NCBI GenBank assembly: GCA_035606945.1
Contig: DATNDR010000123.1
Coordinates: 19,564-83,563 of the forward strand
Direction: 5' to 3'
Source: GCA-003244245 sp035606945
Lineage (GTDB): Bacteria > Actinomycetota > Actinomycetes > Mycobacteriales > Pseudonocardiaceae
Length of the DNA stretch: 64,000 nt
A model generated the notes under the pieces. It had not been told where the DNA came from, ran no database searches, and saw nothing but the letters and a program-made list of their open reading frames with translations. Positions 29,485-37,615 of this stretch are shown here, piece by piece. A program made the position numbers and the translations under genes. How positions within the stretch are numbered: position 1 is the stretch's first letter; every line of letters starts with the position of its first letter.

Positions 29485-29936
29485 GAGCGTAGCTCGATCA
29501 CCGTCTTGCCGATGCGGATCGGAACTCCTGGCGGTACTCGGGTAGGTCCGGTGACCTTAGCCCGGTCCAGGTAGGTGCCGTTGGTGGAGCCCAGATCTTC
29601 TAAGAACCAGTCCCCGCCCTGGAAGCCGAGACGAGCGTGCCGGGTGGACGCGTAGTCGTCGTCGAGAACCAGGGTGGAGTCGTCGGCCCGGCCGATCAGG
29701 ATGGGCCTGCCATCCAGGGAGATCCGGGTACCCGCCAGCCCGCCTGCGGTGACGACCAGTTGGCGCGCCGTGCGATTGTGCTCCGCGCGAGCCCCGCGGC
29801 GAGACATCGGAAGGCTGGCGCGCAATCCGGAGGCGACGAACAGATCCGAGCGCACGATGCGCAGCGCGGCAACGACGAACAACCAGAGCAGGAGCAAGAA
29901 GCCCGCTCTGGTCAGTTGCAGCACCAGCTCCGGCAC
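29481..29936 (-). CDS. fhaB: FHA-domain membrane protein FhaB (FipA)
   Basis: This 151-residue protein starts with a membrane helix (LTRAGFLLLLWLFVVAALRIV). The C-terminal FHA domain has the phosphothreonine-binding set: ILIGRADDSTL, YASTRHARLGF, DLGSTNGTYLD. It links PknA/PknB signals to FtsZ/FtsQ in mycobacteria. The start is GTG. The frame is open upstream and contains PKVTE repeats, but no usual start codon exists there. It is first in the fhaB-pstP-rodA-pbpA-pknA-pknB run. Confidence 0.94.
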   Translation of the reverse strand: MPELVLQLTRAGFLLLLWLFVVAALRIVRSDLFVASGLRASLPMSRRGARAEHNRTARQLVVTAGGLAGTRISLDGRPILIGRADDSTLVLDDDYASTRHARLGFQGGDWFLEDLGSTNGTYLDRAKVTGPTRVPPGVPIRIGKTVIELRS

Positions 29937-29953
29937 GCTCGGTTCGTCTCTGC

Positions 29954-29998
29954 TCTCGGTAACTTTGGGCTCGGTAACTTTGGGCTCGGTAACTTTCG
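29954..29998 (-). repeat. Three 15-base direct repeats upstream of fhaB
   Basis: The unit ctcggtaactttggg occurs three times head to tail, the last with one changed base. The tract is 18 bases upstream of the fhaB start. Read on the minus strand in the fhaB frame it would code PKVTE three times, but no standard start codon opens that stretch. Confidence 0.85.
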
Positions 29999-30061
29999 GC
30001 TGGGTCGCGTGGTGGTCAATGGTATTTCATATGCTGCCGTCACCCGTGAATCGCTCAACCC

Positions 30062-31045
30062 TCAACCCTGGGTCCGGAAGACGAGACGGGACTGCCCCAC
30101 CCGTACCACATCGCCGTCGACGAGTTGCGAAGTCTGTACCGGGGTGCCGTTGACGGTCGTGCCGTTGGTGGACCCGAGATCGGCGAGCCGAGCCGTCCGT
30201 CCGTCCCAGGTGATCTCCAGATGCCGCCGCGACACGCCGGTATCGGGCAGCCGGAACTGGGCCTCATGGCCGCGGCCCACCACCATGGTGCCCTCGGTGA
30301 GCTGGTAGTAGCGGTTGGATCCATCGTCCAGGATGAGCGCGGCCGACAGCTGACGGTAACCGCCCTGGTCACGAGCGTATTCCGGCTGTGCCTCGCGGTA
30401 AGACTGCTGGTCGTCGTAACTGCTGTAGCGGTATTCCGGCTGACTGGCAGGCTGTTCATAGCCGTAATAACCGACGTTGTCCGATGAACCGGGGCCCAGG
30501 GGATACCGGGAACCCGGATAGGCATTGCCGGCGGGCTGGCCGTAATCCGGTGCGGCCGCGGGTACGCCGTCGTTGCGGTACTGGCTGCGCTCGGCGTCCC
30601 CGGCGGGTTCGACCGGCGGCTGGCTCCTAGCCTCACTCATGGCGCCGTCTCCTGCGGTACGAGGGTGCGGGGTGTCGGGATCGACCGACGAGCTGGTGCG
30701 GAATTGGCCCGTGTGCAGCGTTCCCGACACCTTGAGAGCCACCACCACGTCTCCATAGACATCCCAGCCCTGCTGCGTGAGATGAGCCTGGATGCATCCT
30801 TTGAGCATCCGGATCACCCGCTGCTCGTCGCCGGCCAGCCGGTCATGGTCGGCGGCCCCAAGTGTCACGATGTAGCGGTTCGGTGCGAGCACCCGCCCCC
30901 CCGCGAGCGGGCGTGCGTTGTCGTCGGCCTCGCGCTGGAGCGCCTGCGCCACCTCCTGCGGCACCACGCTGCCGCCGAAGACCCTGGCGAAGGCGTCGCC
31001 GACGATACCCTGCAACCGTCGCTCGAACCGTTGCGCCTTGCCCAC
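30062..31045 (-). CDS. fhaA: FHA-domain protein FhaA
   Basis: The GTG at 31045 follows a perfect aggaggt and begins VGKAQRFERRLQGIVGDAFARVF, the DUF3662 N-terminus of FhaA; an ATG 48 codons upstream is not supported. Residues 1-120 form the N-terminal domain. A Tyr/Gln/Pro-rich linker (about 120-235) follows. The C-terminal FHA domain has VVGRGHEAQF, VSRRHLEI and LGSTNGTTVNG. In mycobacteria FhaA binds the phosphorylated pseudokinase domain of MviN/MurJ to hold back peptidoglycan synthesis. It is separated from fhaB by 125 bases. Confidence 0.94.
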   Translation of the reverse strand: MGKAQRFERRLQGIVGDAFARVFGGSVVPQEVAQALQREADDNARPLAGGRVLAPNRYIVTLGAADHDRLAGDEQRVIRMLKGCIQAHLTQQGWDVYGDVVVALKVSGTLHTGQFRTSSSVDPDTPHPRTAGDGAMSEARSQPPVEPAGDAERSQYRNDGVPAAAPDYGQPAGNAYPGSRYPLGPGSSDNVGYYGYEQPASQPEYRYSSYDDQQSYREAQPEYARDQGGYRQLSAALILDDGSNRYYQLTEGTMVVGRGHEAQFRLPDTGVSRRHLEITWDGRTARLADLGSTNGTTVNGTPVQTSQLVDGDVVRVGQSRLVFRTQG

Positions 31046-31191
31046 GGCGACCTCCTTTCCCAGGCTGCTGTCCGGGTTTGCTGGCGAGCTGCCCCGATGG
31101 TATCGGGCACGGCCAGCGGTTCGAGTCTGCTGCGTGTCGGGCGCTGGGAGCGCACGTGCTAGGCTGCCCCGGTTACTTGGCGGGACCACTT

Positions 31192-31274
31192 GGGCGAGTG
31201 GCGGAATGGCAGACGCGCACGGTTCAGGTCCGTGTGTCCGTAAGGACGTGGGGGTTCAACTCCCCCCTCGCCCA
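31192..31274 (+). tRNA. tRNA-Leu (anticodon CAG)
   Basis: The acceptor arms gggcgag and ctcgccc pair, and the discriminator base is A. The anticodon loop reads ggttCAGgtc. A long variable arm (gtgtccgtaaggacg region) marks it as class II leucine. The T loop is gttcaact. CCA is not encoded. The same tRNA gene follows fhaA in mycobacteria. Confidence 0.95.
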
Positions 31275-31692
31275 CTCTTCCTTCGGAGCCCCGATCGGCT
31301 GGGGCCTACATCCATCCCCGTTCTAGCAAACGTCACGGCTTATGTGCCTACGGCGACATTTTGCGTCGCGCAACGCACAGAGATAGTGACATTGTGTGTC
31401 GCCGCGCCTAGGTAGTCGTCGGACTGCAACTACGTAGTTTCGTACCCGCCATCGTCGCGACGGTCTTGGCCGACCGCGGCACTCGCCGCGTCGGCAGCGT
31501 TGTGCACCACCTAGCATCGGCGACCCATCGGGCCCTGACCAGCAGCAATCTGAGTGGATCAGGCGCGGATACAGCCCTTCAGCTAGGTACTGAAGTGGGC
31601 GGTCCTAGGTAACTGCCGTGGCTGGGTTAAGTAGCCGAAAGAGACCATGTCAGGGCTACGTGGTGGGCTGCACAGTTAGGGGTTAACGCATG
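31275..31692 (+). promoter_or_regulatory. Long non-coding block ahead of peptide gene A
   Basis: There is no credible gene here. From about 31400 on the sequence resembles, base for base in many stretches, the block ahead of gene E (from about 35390). Shared pieces include gcctaggtagtc, accacctag, aggtac and tacgtggtg. It is upstream control sequence or a relic of the duplicated unit. Confidence 0.55.
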
Positions 31693-31721
31693 TTGTCAGA
31701 CGAGTTCGGTGTTGCAATGAT
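31693..31721 (+). promoter_or_regulatory. Promoter-like element of peptide gene A
   Basis: TTGTCA at 31693-31698 is preceded by taacgcatg as in the sister genes. A -10-like aatgat/atggtg sits 17-20 bases on. The conserved attaatcgg-type stretch (here ctaatcgg) follows at about 31731. Confidence 0.55.
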
Positions 31722-31786
31722 GGTGTTTGTCTAATCGGCATTGCCACCCGATTAGACAATTCCAGACAAATCCGAGGAGGATGCGT

Positions 31787-32011
31787 ATGTCTGATTCCCT
31801 TAGCTTTATCGAGATCGATGATCAACACGCTGAACTGCTTCCGGCGCGCACCGTTCTGTCCATGATCACCAAGGTCGGCCGCGGCTGCCACGGCGGCAAC
31901 GGCGGCGAGGGCGAGGGTGGTATCGGTCTCAACGTGCTGAACATCGACGTCTTTGGCGACCAGACCAACAGTGCTGGTAACGGTATCGGCGGCGCTGGCG
32001 GCAACTGCTGA
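31787..32011 (+). CDS. Array peptide A: leader-type N-terminus with Gly-rich two-Cys tail
   Basis: This 74-residue protein starts at an ATG six bases after aggagg; an ATG at 31781 would touch that site and is less likely. Residues 5-25 carry the shared family N-terminus, with D11, E16-L17, P19, R21-T22-V23 and S25. The tail after S25 is Gly/Asn-rich with GGIGLNVLNI and has Cys34 and Cys74 (last residue), 40 apart. There is no signal peptide or membrane helix. It is closest to peptide E. I infer a ribosomally made peptide precursor; function is unproven. Confidence 0.75.
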   Translation: MSDSLSFIEIDDQHAELLPARTVLSMITKVGRGCHGGNGGEGEGGIGLNVLNIDVFGDQTNSAGNGIGGAGGNC

Positions 32012-32167
32012 ATCTTATCGCTGCAATCACACAATAGTCGGTGCCTTAGCTAGGAAACGGCACCGGCATGGCGGACGCAACGCCGAAGATGGTGCTGGGG
32101 CAGCCGGCCTTGGAGCCGTGCAGTACCGTCACGCGATTTCTTCCACGGCGTGCGTTGTCGTCGGCGC

Positions 32168-32200
32168 CGCAGGGGTGGCCGCATTGCGGTCACCCCTGCG
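32168..32200. terminator. Shared hairpin between convergent genes A and B
   Basis: Two 15-base arms (cgcaggggtggccgc, with one mismatch or wobble) close on a three-base loop. It lies 31 bases from the stop of B and about 160 from the stop of A. The other two pairs carry the same stem. Confidence 0.8.
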
Positions 32201-32230
32201 TTTGAATACGGGCCGGTCCACTGATACCGC

Positions 32231-32434
32231 TTACTTAGGAAGCGGCGCCATCTTGGCGAGGAAGGCCAGGGCAGTCGTGAAGATGTCGCTTGCGCCGCCA
32301 CTGCTGCTGTTCGTGTCATTACCAGAGGAACCCGCCGTACCCTTGTCGGTCATGAAGATCGACATGACCGTACGTGCGGGAAGCAACTCTAGGTGTTGCC
32401 GGTCGATATCAGTAGCGCTCAATGCCTCAAGCAT
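32231..32434 (-). CDS. Array peptide B: leader-type N-terminus, Cys-free tail
   Basis: The ATG at 32434 has gaggggga about six bases upstream and gives 67 residues; a longer frame upstream is unrelated. The shared N-terminus is in register (D11, Q13-H14, E16-L17, P19, R21-T22-V23, S25). The tail is Ser/Gly/Asn/Thr-rich and then turns hydrophobic (IFTTALAFLAKMAPLPK), with no Cys. It is the most divergent tail of the six. Gene B faces gene A. Confidence 0.7.
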   Translation of the reverse strand: MLEALSATDIDRQHLELLPARTVMSIFMTDKGTAGSSGNDTNSSSGGASDIFTTALAFLAKMAPLPK

Positions 32435-32554
32435 GTAGTCCCCCTCACAGTGGCCCAATGGGCCGGGCAGTGGCTCCAGTGGGCGCCGGACAGTTGGCCC
32501 GTGGGCCAGGTCGACAAACCTCATCGGACGGCATTGCCCGACGTGGCTCTATAT

Positions 32555-32583
32555 ACCATGGCGAACGGCACGTCACCTGACAA
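32555..32583 (-). promoter_or_regulatory. Promoter-like element of peptide gene B
   Basis: On the minus strand TTGTCA (32583-32578) is followed after 17 bases by catggt (32560-32555) and then tatata. The downstream sequence cggcaatgccgtccgatgagg resembles the leader of gene E. Confidence 0.55.
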
Positions 32584-33047
32584 CCGTGCCGGTTACCTAA
32601 AGATGGTGCATTTGACCACCTAGCCGTGAAGCGAATTGTTCCGCCGAGTAGTGGACGGCACGCATACTGCGGTGGCGGCTACGTACTGCGACGGGGAGAG
32701 CTCGCCAATACGCATTTGTTCGGCGTCGGCTCAGCACCGTAGAGGTGGCGCCTACGTAAGCTCTGGGCGCCCACTCCGTAATAGCCTGCTGATCGCTTGT
32801 ACCGGCTGTGGCGGCTCGCTGCCCACACAATTTTCCGCCACGCCTCGGCGAGGCTCCCCTAGCGACCCTGTGACGAGCGCAGATGGGCGTATCGAGTGTC
32901 AGCGATGGTAGTAGGGACGGCCCGTCCGAAGGTGCGCGGTAGGTACTGAAGTCTCAGGATCCTGGTAACAATGCGCTGGTGACTAAGAAGCCCAAAAGCC
33001 AGTTTTCGGGTCAGTGGTGCAATATAAAGTTAAGTGGCGAATGGGTG
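32584..33047. promoter_or_regulatory. Divergent intergenic block between genes B and C
   Basis: No gene is visible. The C side (32730-32975) matches the block upstream of gene F on the opposite strand (about 38290-38050): gcctacgtaag, cttgtaccgg, tgacgagcgcagatg and ggtactgaag are shared in order. It carries the upstream sequences of both units. Confidence 0.5.
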
Positions 33048-33075
33048 TTGTCAGCAGATCTGCTGCTGTTATGGT
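33048..33075 (+). promoter_or_regulatory. Promoter-like element of peptide gene C
   Basis: TTGTCA (33048-33053), 16 bases, TATGGT (33070-33075). It is preceded by taagtggcgaatg and followed by tgaattagtcgaatcgg, both conserved with genes D and F. Confidence 0.65.
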
Positions 33076-33164
33076 CTGAATTAGTCGAATCGGCAAATGC
33101 TGTCGAGTAGGCACCCTTTTCTGCATCCCTTTAAGGCCCTACGCTCTTCTGAGGAGAACTTAAG

Positions 33165-33416
33165 ATGCTTGACGTACTGAGCTTCGCCGAGATTGACGAC
33201 CTGCAGGCGGAGCTGATTCCCGCACGCACGGTCATGTCCCTTTTCGGCCTCAATGGTGACCCGGCACCCCCCGCCTCCGGCGGCGCTGCCGTTCCCGGCC
33301 CGGTCGTCGTCTCCGACGGTCCCGGCGACTCGACCGTGATCGCGGACACCTGCTCGGCCGCCGGTGCCGGTTCTCTTACCTGCATACCGGCCGCGATCGT
33401 CAACAACCACGGCTGA
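33165..33416 (+). CDS. Array peptide C: leader-type N-terminus with TCxPAA tail
   Basis: This 83-residue protein has gaggaga about nine bases before the ATG. The family N-terminus is in register, with small changes (L13-Q14 for Q13-H14, I18 for L18). The tail is Pro/Ala/Gly-rich, then GDSTVIADTC and TCIPAAIVNN, with Cys63 and Cys73. These two blocks recur in peptide D, although the spacing between them differs. C and D thus form a tail subtype distinct from A, E and F. Confidence 0.75.
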   Translation: MLDVLSFAEIDDLQAELIPARTVMSLFGLNGDPAPPASGGAAVPGPVVVSDGPGDSTVIADTCSAAGAGSLTCIPAAIVNNHG

Positions 33417-33500
33417 GTTGGTCGGGGCAGCGCTGGTGTGCGTGAGAGCGCTGTCTTCGGTTGTTTTGTCTAGGCCTCCAGTTACCTCCCGCGGAAATAG

Positions 33501-33537
33501 CTGGAGGGGTGGCCGCGGTGTGCGGCCACCCCTCCAG
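33501..33537. terminator. Shared hairpin between convergent genes C and D
   Basis: A perfect 16-base stem (ctggaggggtggccgc and complement) encloses a five-base loop, 85 bases after the C stop and 177 from the D stop. It has the same core as the A-B and E-F hairpins. Confidence 0.85.
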
Positions 33538-33713
33538 TGCCTCCGCCATCGCACGCGATCATGCCGGCGCGCTCGCCGCTTCAACGACAGCTGGAACCGC
33601 CGCTAGCAGCTTTGCCGGAGTCGAGAACGCCATCGGTATCCTCGCCGAACCGAAACGATCACCCGACCGAGGACGGCGTTTCTACGTCACACCCGCGTGG
33701 CGTTACCAGTTCA

Positions 33714-33941
33714 TCAGGTGTTGTCGACGAGTGCCGCCGGCTCACACGTCACCGTAGAGAATGGCGCGACGGCACCAAGGCCCAGCAGGCCCCCGTTGCC
33801 CGGGCTCGTGCTTGTTTCGCATGCGGAACCGATAACGGTAGAGTCACCGTCGTCGAGGTGGAACATGGACAGGACGGTACGCGCGGGGAGCAGCTCCGCA
33901 TGCTGCCCGTCCATCTCGGAACAACTCAGTGCGTCAGACAT
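33714..33941 (-). CDS. Array peptide D: leader-type N-terminus with TCxPAA tail
   Basis: This 75-residue protein has agggggaa about six bases before the ATG. The family N-terminus is in register (D11, Q13-H14, E16-L17-L18-P19, R21-T22-V23, S25), with an extra Cys at position 7. The tail keeps DGDSTVIGSAC and TVTCEPAALVDN, matching peptide C, with Cys41 and Cys66. Gene D faces gene C. Confidence 0.75.
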   Translation of the reverse strand: MSDALSCSEMDGQHAELLPARTVLSMFHLDDGDSTVIGSACETSTSPGNGGLLGLGAVAPFSTVTCEPAALVDNT

Positions 33942-34023
33942 CTAATTCCCCCTAAGTGTGGCGCCTAAGTGGGTGCAGAAAAAGAACACCTAAGCGGACG
34001 TATCACCGATTTGGCTAATCCAT

Positions 34024-34051
34024 ACCATAACAGTGCGGGATCACATGACAA
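34024..34051 (-). promoter_or_regulatory. Promoter-like element of peptide gene D
   Basis: On the minus strand TTGTCA (34051-34046), 16 bases, TATGGT (34029-34024). The flanks aggtggcgaatgcatg and ggattagccaaatcgg are nearly identical to those of gene F. Confidence 0.65.
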
Positions 34052-34549
34052 CATGCATTCGCCACCTAACTCCGATCCCGCCACCCTGGACTCTGATTTT
34101 TGACCTACTTAGTAAGTGGCAAGCCGTTACCGCGATCCTCAAACTCCAGTGCCTACCGCTCACTGAACCGCTTCGGATCTGGGGAGGCTTCCCAGCCGGA
34201 AAAGATCAAGGCCATGCCGGCGCCGAGGACCATCGAAGGCGGATGTGCAAGATGGCTCACGACCCGGCGGGGTGGGCGCAGCCGCCGCAGGCTTGCAGAC
34301 CTGCGGTGACCAGCGCGGGACCGCTCGCGTCGGTATCAGTCTTGCCCAGACAAACTGCCCGGCAGCTTCATCTCCACGTCGGCGCCGCCGGGTATTTGGT
34401 CGACGATGGTCACCGAGAGGACCTCAACGTAGGACGGCATCGGCTGAAATTGGGCGCCGCCGGTGGGTGTGGTCCGATCGAGGTGTCTGCTCGGTACTGA
34501 CTGCTTCAGGTGTAGTCGGAGCGGTTCGTCGCGCAGATATCCATGCGGC

Positions 34550-35310
34550 TTCGACAGGTTCTCCTGCTGCCAGGACACGATCGCCGACCACGGACAGGGG
34601 GCGCGAAAAGCTGGCCGTTTTTGAAGGCGCTGACCGCCCACCGGGGCGCCGCCGGCGACGCGCGGGTAATCATCGGCTGCACCGCCGCGAGCGATCCGGT
34701 GTTCCGCCGCCGAACGACCTGCTTCCAGTCGCTGCCCGAGCACCTATCCGACGCCGCCCGGCAGGTCCGCCGCCGACACCGTCGGGGTCTTCGCCAAGCT
34801 GGTCACCTTCGGACGCCCGCAGCGTTGCCCCTGTGGCTGAACGCCACCGCGCGCTTGTGCCCGGCCGTAAACCTCGATATCAGTGGTGTCCAGGTCGATC
34901 GTGACCTGATCGCACAATGCAGCGGCGCGCCGCACCGGGAGCAGCGCGAGCATCCCCGCGTGCACCTCACCGATCCCGCTCTCGAGCACAACCGAGCACC
35001 GCCGTGAGCGCTGACCGGCGGCGTCGGCGCGGTAGCGGTCCCGCCCAACCAGGAAGTTCTCCCCGGCCAACTGCGCGCACGCTTACCGATTAGCGGGCTG
35101 GCCGCCGGTATACCCGCGGTCTTGAGGCTTGATCCGACCGATCGCCGCCTCCAACAGCTCGATCGTGCCCAGGCGGTCCACCAGCTCGGCCACCGCCACC
35201 ATGCCTGAGAACCGGGTCAGCGACGAGTCCGACGCGCCGGTCTGCACCCGCCGCCGCAACCGCGCAGGCTCACGTACCCCACCAGGATCATCCCAGCTCA
35301 CGTGCACCTA
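34550..35310 (-). pseudogene. Decayed IS1380-family transposase
   Basis: Two frame pieces carry the family pattern in order. The first (35307-35083) has LTRFSGMVAVAELVDRLG. The second (35070-34744) has VTIDLDTTDIEVYGR and QPQGQRCGRPKV, the first catalytic Asp region. Later pieces (34743-34550) are only loosely similar. Stops and frame changes separate them, so it cannot make a working enzyme. It sits between the upstream blocks of genes D and E and splits the peptide array. I could not place its ends. Confidence 0.7.
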
Positions 35311-35384
35311 TCGCCATTCCCGCTCCGCGTCGCACCACTACTTGCGGAATCGGGTCAGAGCGCCCGGGCGCTACATGTCATCGC

Positions 35385-35687
35385 CGTAGCAGCCTAGGTA
35401 GTCACCGCACCGCACCTACGTTTCCTTCTGCAATCCGGCTGCTGTCACGGAATTGACCCAAACGCCGTCTTCGCCGCGGCGCGAGCTGTCTGCCACCACC
35501 TAGTTTCATCTCCGGTGCGCTCCGACCAGGGATAACCTGGATAAGATCACCGTGGCAGGCGTCCGCGGAATCCGTGTGGTAGGTACAAATCTTTCTGATC
35601 CTAAGTAGCCGCTCGGCGCGGACTCGGCAATCAAAAAGGCCGCCGCACGCCTACGTGGTGTGCCGCATATTTAGGGGTAAATGCATG
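35385..35687 (+). promoter_or_regulatory. Long non-coding block ahead of peptide gene E
   Basis: No gene is visible. The block repeats the order of conserved pieces seen upstream of gene A (gcctaggtagtc, accacctag, aggtac, ctacgtggtg, ttaggggt). Similarity is broken by many substitutions, so the duplication is not recent. Confidence 0.5.
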
Positions 35688-35715
35688 TTGTCAGATGACT
35701 TTGCCGTCGTCATGA
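35688..35715 (+). promoter_or_regulatory. Promoter-like element of peptide gene E
   Basis: TTGTCA (35688-35693), 16 bases, tcatga (35710-35715). The -10 is the weakest of the set. The conserved leader stretch cattagctaaatcgg follows. Confidence 0.55.
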
Positions 35716-35782
35716 TTGGCATTAGCTAAATCGGCAATGCAATCCGATGAGGCACTTATAGGCCACTCCGAGGAGGATTTGG

Positions 35783-36049
35783 ATGTCTGACGCATTGAGC
35801 TTTACCGAGATTGACGGTCAGCACGTTGAGTTGCTTCCGGCCCGTACCGTTCTGTCTCTGGGCGGCATTGCCAAGAGTGGCGGCGGCGTGTGTGGCGGAA
35901 GCGGCGGCACCGGTGGCAACGGCGGCGATGCTTATGGTGGCATCGGAGTCAACGCCCTGAACATCATCCTTCAGCACCAGCAGGACAACTACGCTGCTAA
36001 CGCGTGGGGCGGCCCAGGCGGCAGCGCTGATGGCGGTAACTGCCACTGA
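35783..36049 (+). CDS. Array peptide E: leader-type N-terminus with Gly-rich two-Cys tail
   Basis: This 88-residue protein starts at an ATG with gaggagg about seven bases upstream. The N-terminus fits the family consensus at every invariant position (L5-S6, E9-I10-D11, Q13-H14, E16 to P19, R21-T22-V23, S25). The tail is Gly-rich, with GGIGVNALNI matching peptide A, and has Cys37 and Cys87, 50 apart, then a final His. A small insertion (QHQQDNYAANAW region) explains the longer spacing. Confidence 0.78.
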   Translation: MSDALSFTEIDGQHVELLPARTVLSLGGIAKSGGGVCGGSGGTGGNGGDAYGGIGVNALNIILQHQQDNYAANAWGGPGGSADGGNCH

Positions 36050-36250
36050 CGGCAGTATCTGCTGACGACGGCAGTATCTGCTAACCAACGGCCGCGCAGT
36101 TCAGCGGTGATCGCATGCGGTGTCGTTTGCTAGGGAGCGACATCTGTATGGCCGGCGCAACGCCGAGGTGGTGCTGGGGCAGCCGACTACAACGCTAGTC
36201 GTGCAGCACCGCCCCGCGACCCAGTGAGCGCGAGCGTGATCGTCGGCACG

Positions 36251-36281
36251 GGAGGGGTGGCCGCTATGCGGCCACCCCTCC
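36251..36281. terminator. Hairpin after gene E
   Basis: A perfect 14-base stem (ggaggggtggccgc and complement) with a three-base loop. It has the same core as the hairpins of the other pairs. The IS701 relic now separates it from gene F. Confidence 0.85.
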
Positions 36282-36640
36282 GTTTGCATGTGGGGCAATC
36301 GTTCGGCTCCGGGTTTCTTGATTGGTCTACCACCGTCCGTATGCCCGCTTTAAGCGCGTTTCGTCTATGGCCGCGGCGCGCAGTGGGACCCCGTGCAGTT
36401 ATTGGGCAGCATTGGACCGATTCACTGACGGTCAAAGTTCGCGAAGACGGCTGTGTGGTTAAGGTGCACGCTGTGCGCTTTGTTGACCGAGGTGTCCAAA
36501 TCCGCCCAGCCCCCCGTGGCTACCCAGGGCCGCACCGACCGTGTGGTCGCCGCCCTGGTACTCAAGCCGTAGGTCGTGACCAGGTGAGCTGAGCGTTGTG
36601 GCGGCGGTAGTGGCTGGTGCGGCCGGGGTGTTGACGGTGG
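36282..36640. other. Gene-free stretch between gene E and the IS701 relic
   Basis: I see no gene that I can support. Longer open frames here have no family resemblance and no ribosome site. Confidence 0.4.
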
Positions 36641-37400
36641 CGTCGCCAGCGTGACCAGGCTAGCGGATCAGTGGGCCGGTGGGTTCGGTGATGAGGATGG
36701 CGACAGGTGGCGGACCTCGCTGCAGGTCAAGGCGTCAGCTCGTCGGGTGGTTGGTGCCTTGGGCGGCGGTGATGACCGCACGTAGGGCGGGAGTGAGCAT
36801 CGCCAGCAGGGTCCAGCGCCGCCTGGCTAGCCGCCGGCGGACTTGGTGCTCATCGAGTCCGGCCAGGCCCTTGGCGGTTTGAAAGCCTTCCTCGATGGTC
36901 CATCGGCGTCCGGCCGCTCGGACCAGTTCCCCAAGCCGAATCAAAGTCGGGCAGTAGCAGTGGGAGGGCACGAGCTCGGCGTGGCGGGGTGGCGGCGGAT
37001 AAACAGCCAGTGGTGCCCTGATTCGGCCCTCAAACTGACCTACATCCAGGCGTAGTAGCGCTGACCTTTGGCACCAGACCAGCCGAAACCGCTACCAGCA
37101 CCCTTGGGCAGGCTGGTGGCCAGGGTGTCGGGACGCATCGGGCCAGCTGCGGTAGGCACGCGCCGGTCGTACCCGATGGCCAGCACATAGCTCACCTGGC
37201 AGGCTTCAAGGTCGGTGCGCAGCCCAGGGTCGGCAGCGTAGACCTCGTCGGCAGCCACCCACCGCGCCGGCGCCCCGGCATCGACCGCGCAAGCAATCAT
37301 TGTTTTGGCCAGCGCCGGTTTCGTCGTGAACTCGACCTCGGCCGGTATTCGGGGTTCAGTGTGACAGCATGAGGTCTCCGTGCGCGGCCACGATCTTAGT
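36640..37400 (-). pseudogene. Decayed IS701-family transposase
   Basis: The upstream piece (about 37360-37040) reads EFTTKPALAKTM, ARWVAADEVYAADPGLR (DDE Asp region) and SYVLAIGYDRRVP, typical of IS701 transposases. The downstream piece (36971-36735) reads LGELVRAAGRRWTIEEGFQTAKGL and LDEHQVRRRL, the C-terminal part with the catalytic Glu. The two are in different frames. The N-terminus and the join are lost. The relic sits between peptide genes E and F. Confidence 0.8.
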
Positions 37401-37426
37401 CGTGTCCTGTCGTTATGAGTTGAACG

Positions 37427-37495
37427 CGGAAGTGCCCTCTGTCCGGGATCATGGAAGTTCAACAAGCCAATTTCCAAGACAGAGGGGCGCTTCCG
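37427..37495. repeat. Inverted repeat resembling an insertion-sequence end
   Basis: The arms cggaagtgccctctgtc and gacagaggggcgcttccg are nearly perfect complements, 34 bases apart, next to the IS701 relic. It could be a terminal repeat of a lost element or a hairpin. Confidence 0.5.
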
Positions 37496-37615
37496 TGCGT
37501 TAGCCCGACGTGTCAACAAATCGTGAAGAGTGCGGGCTAATCGCTGACCTTGCGATCCAGCTAATCGCCGGTTACCGCAGGTCGTTGCCGAGCGATGTCA
37601 TGGTCGCTGGGGTGT

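Noticed and set aside
31787..36049. Gly-rich tails of peptides A and E read as PE-PGRS-like proteins
   Set aside because: There is no PE domain, the proteins are under 90 residues, and the shared N-terminus is of a different kind.
36224..36592. Plus-strand open frame after peptide E
   Set aside because: It starts inside the region of the E hairpin, has no ribosome site and matches no family I know.
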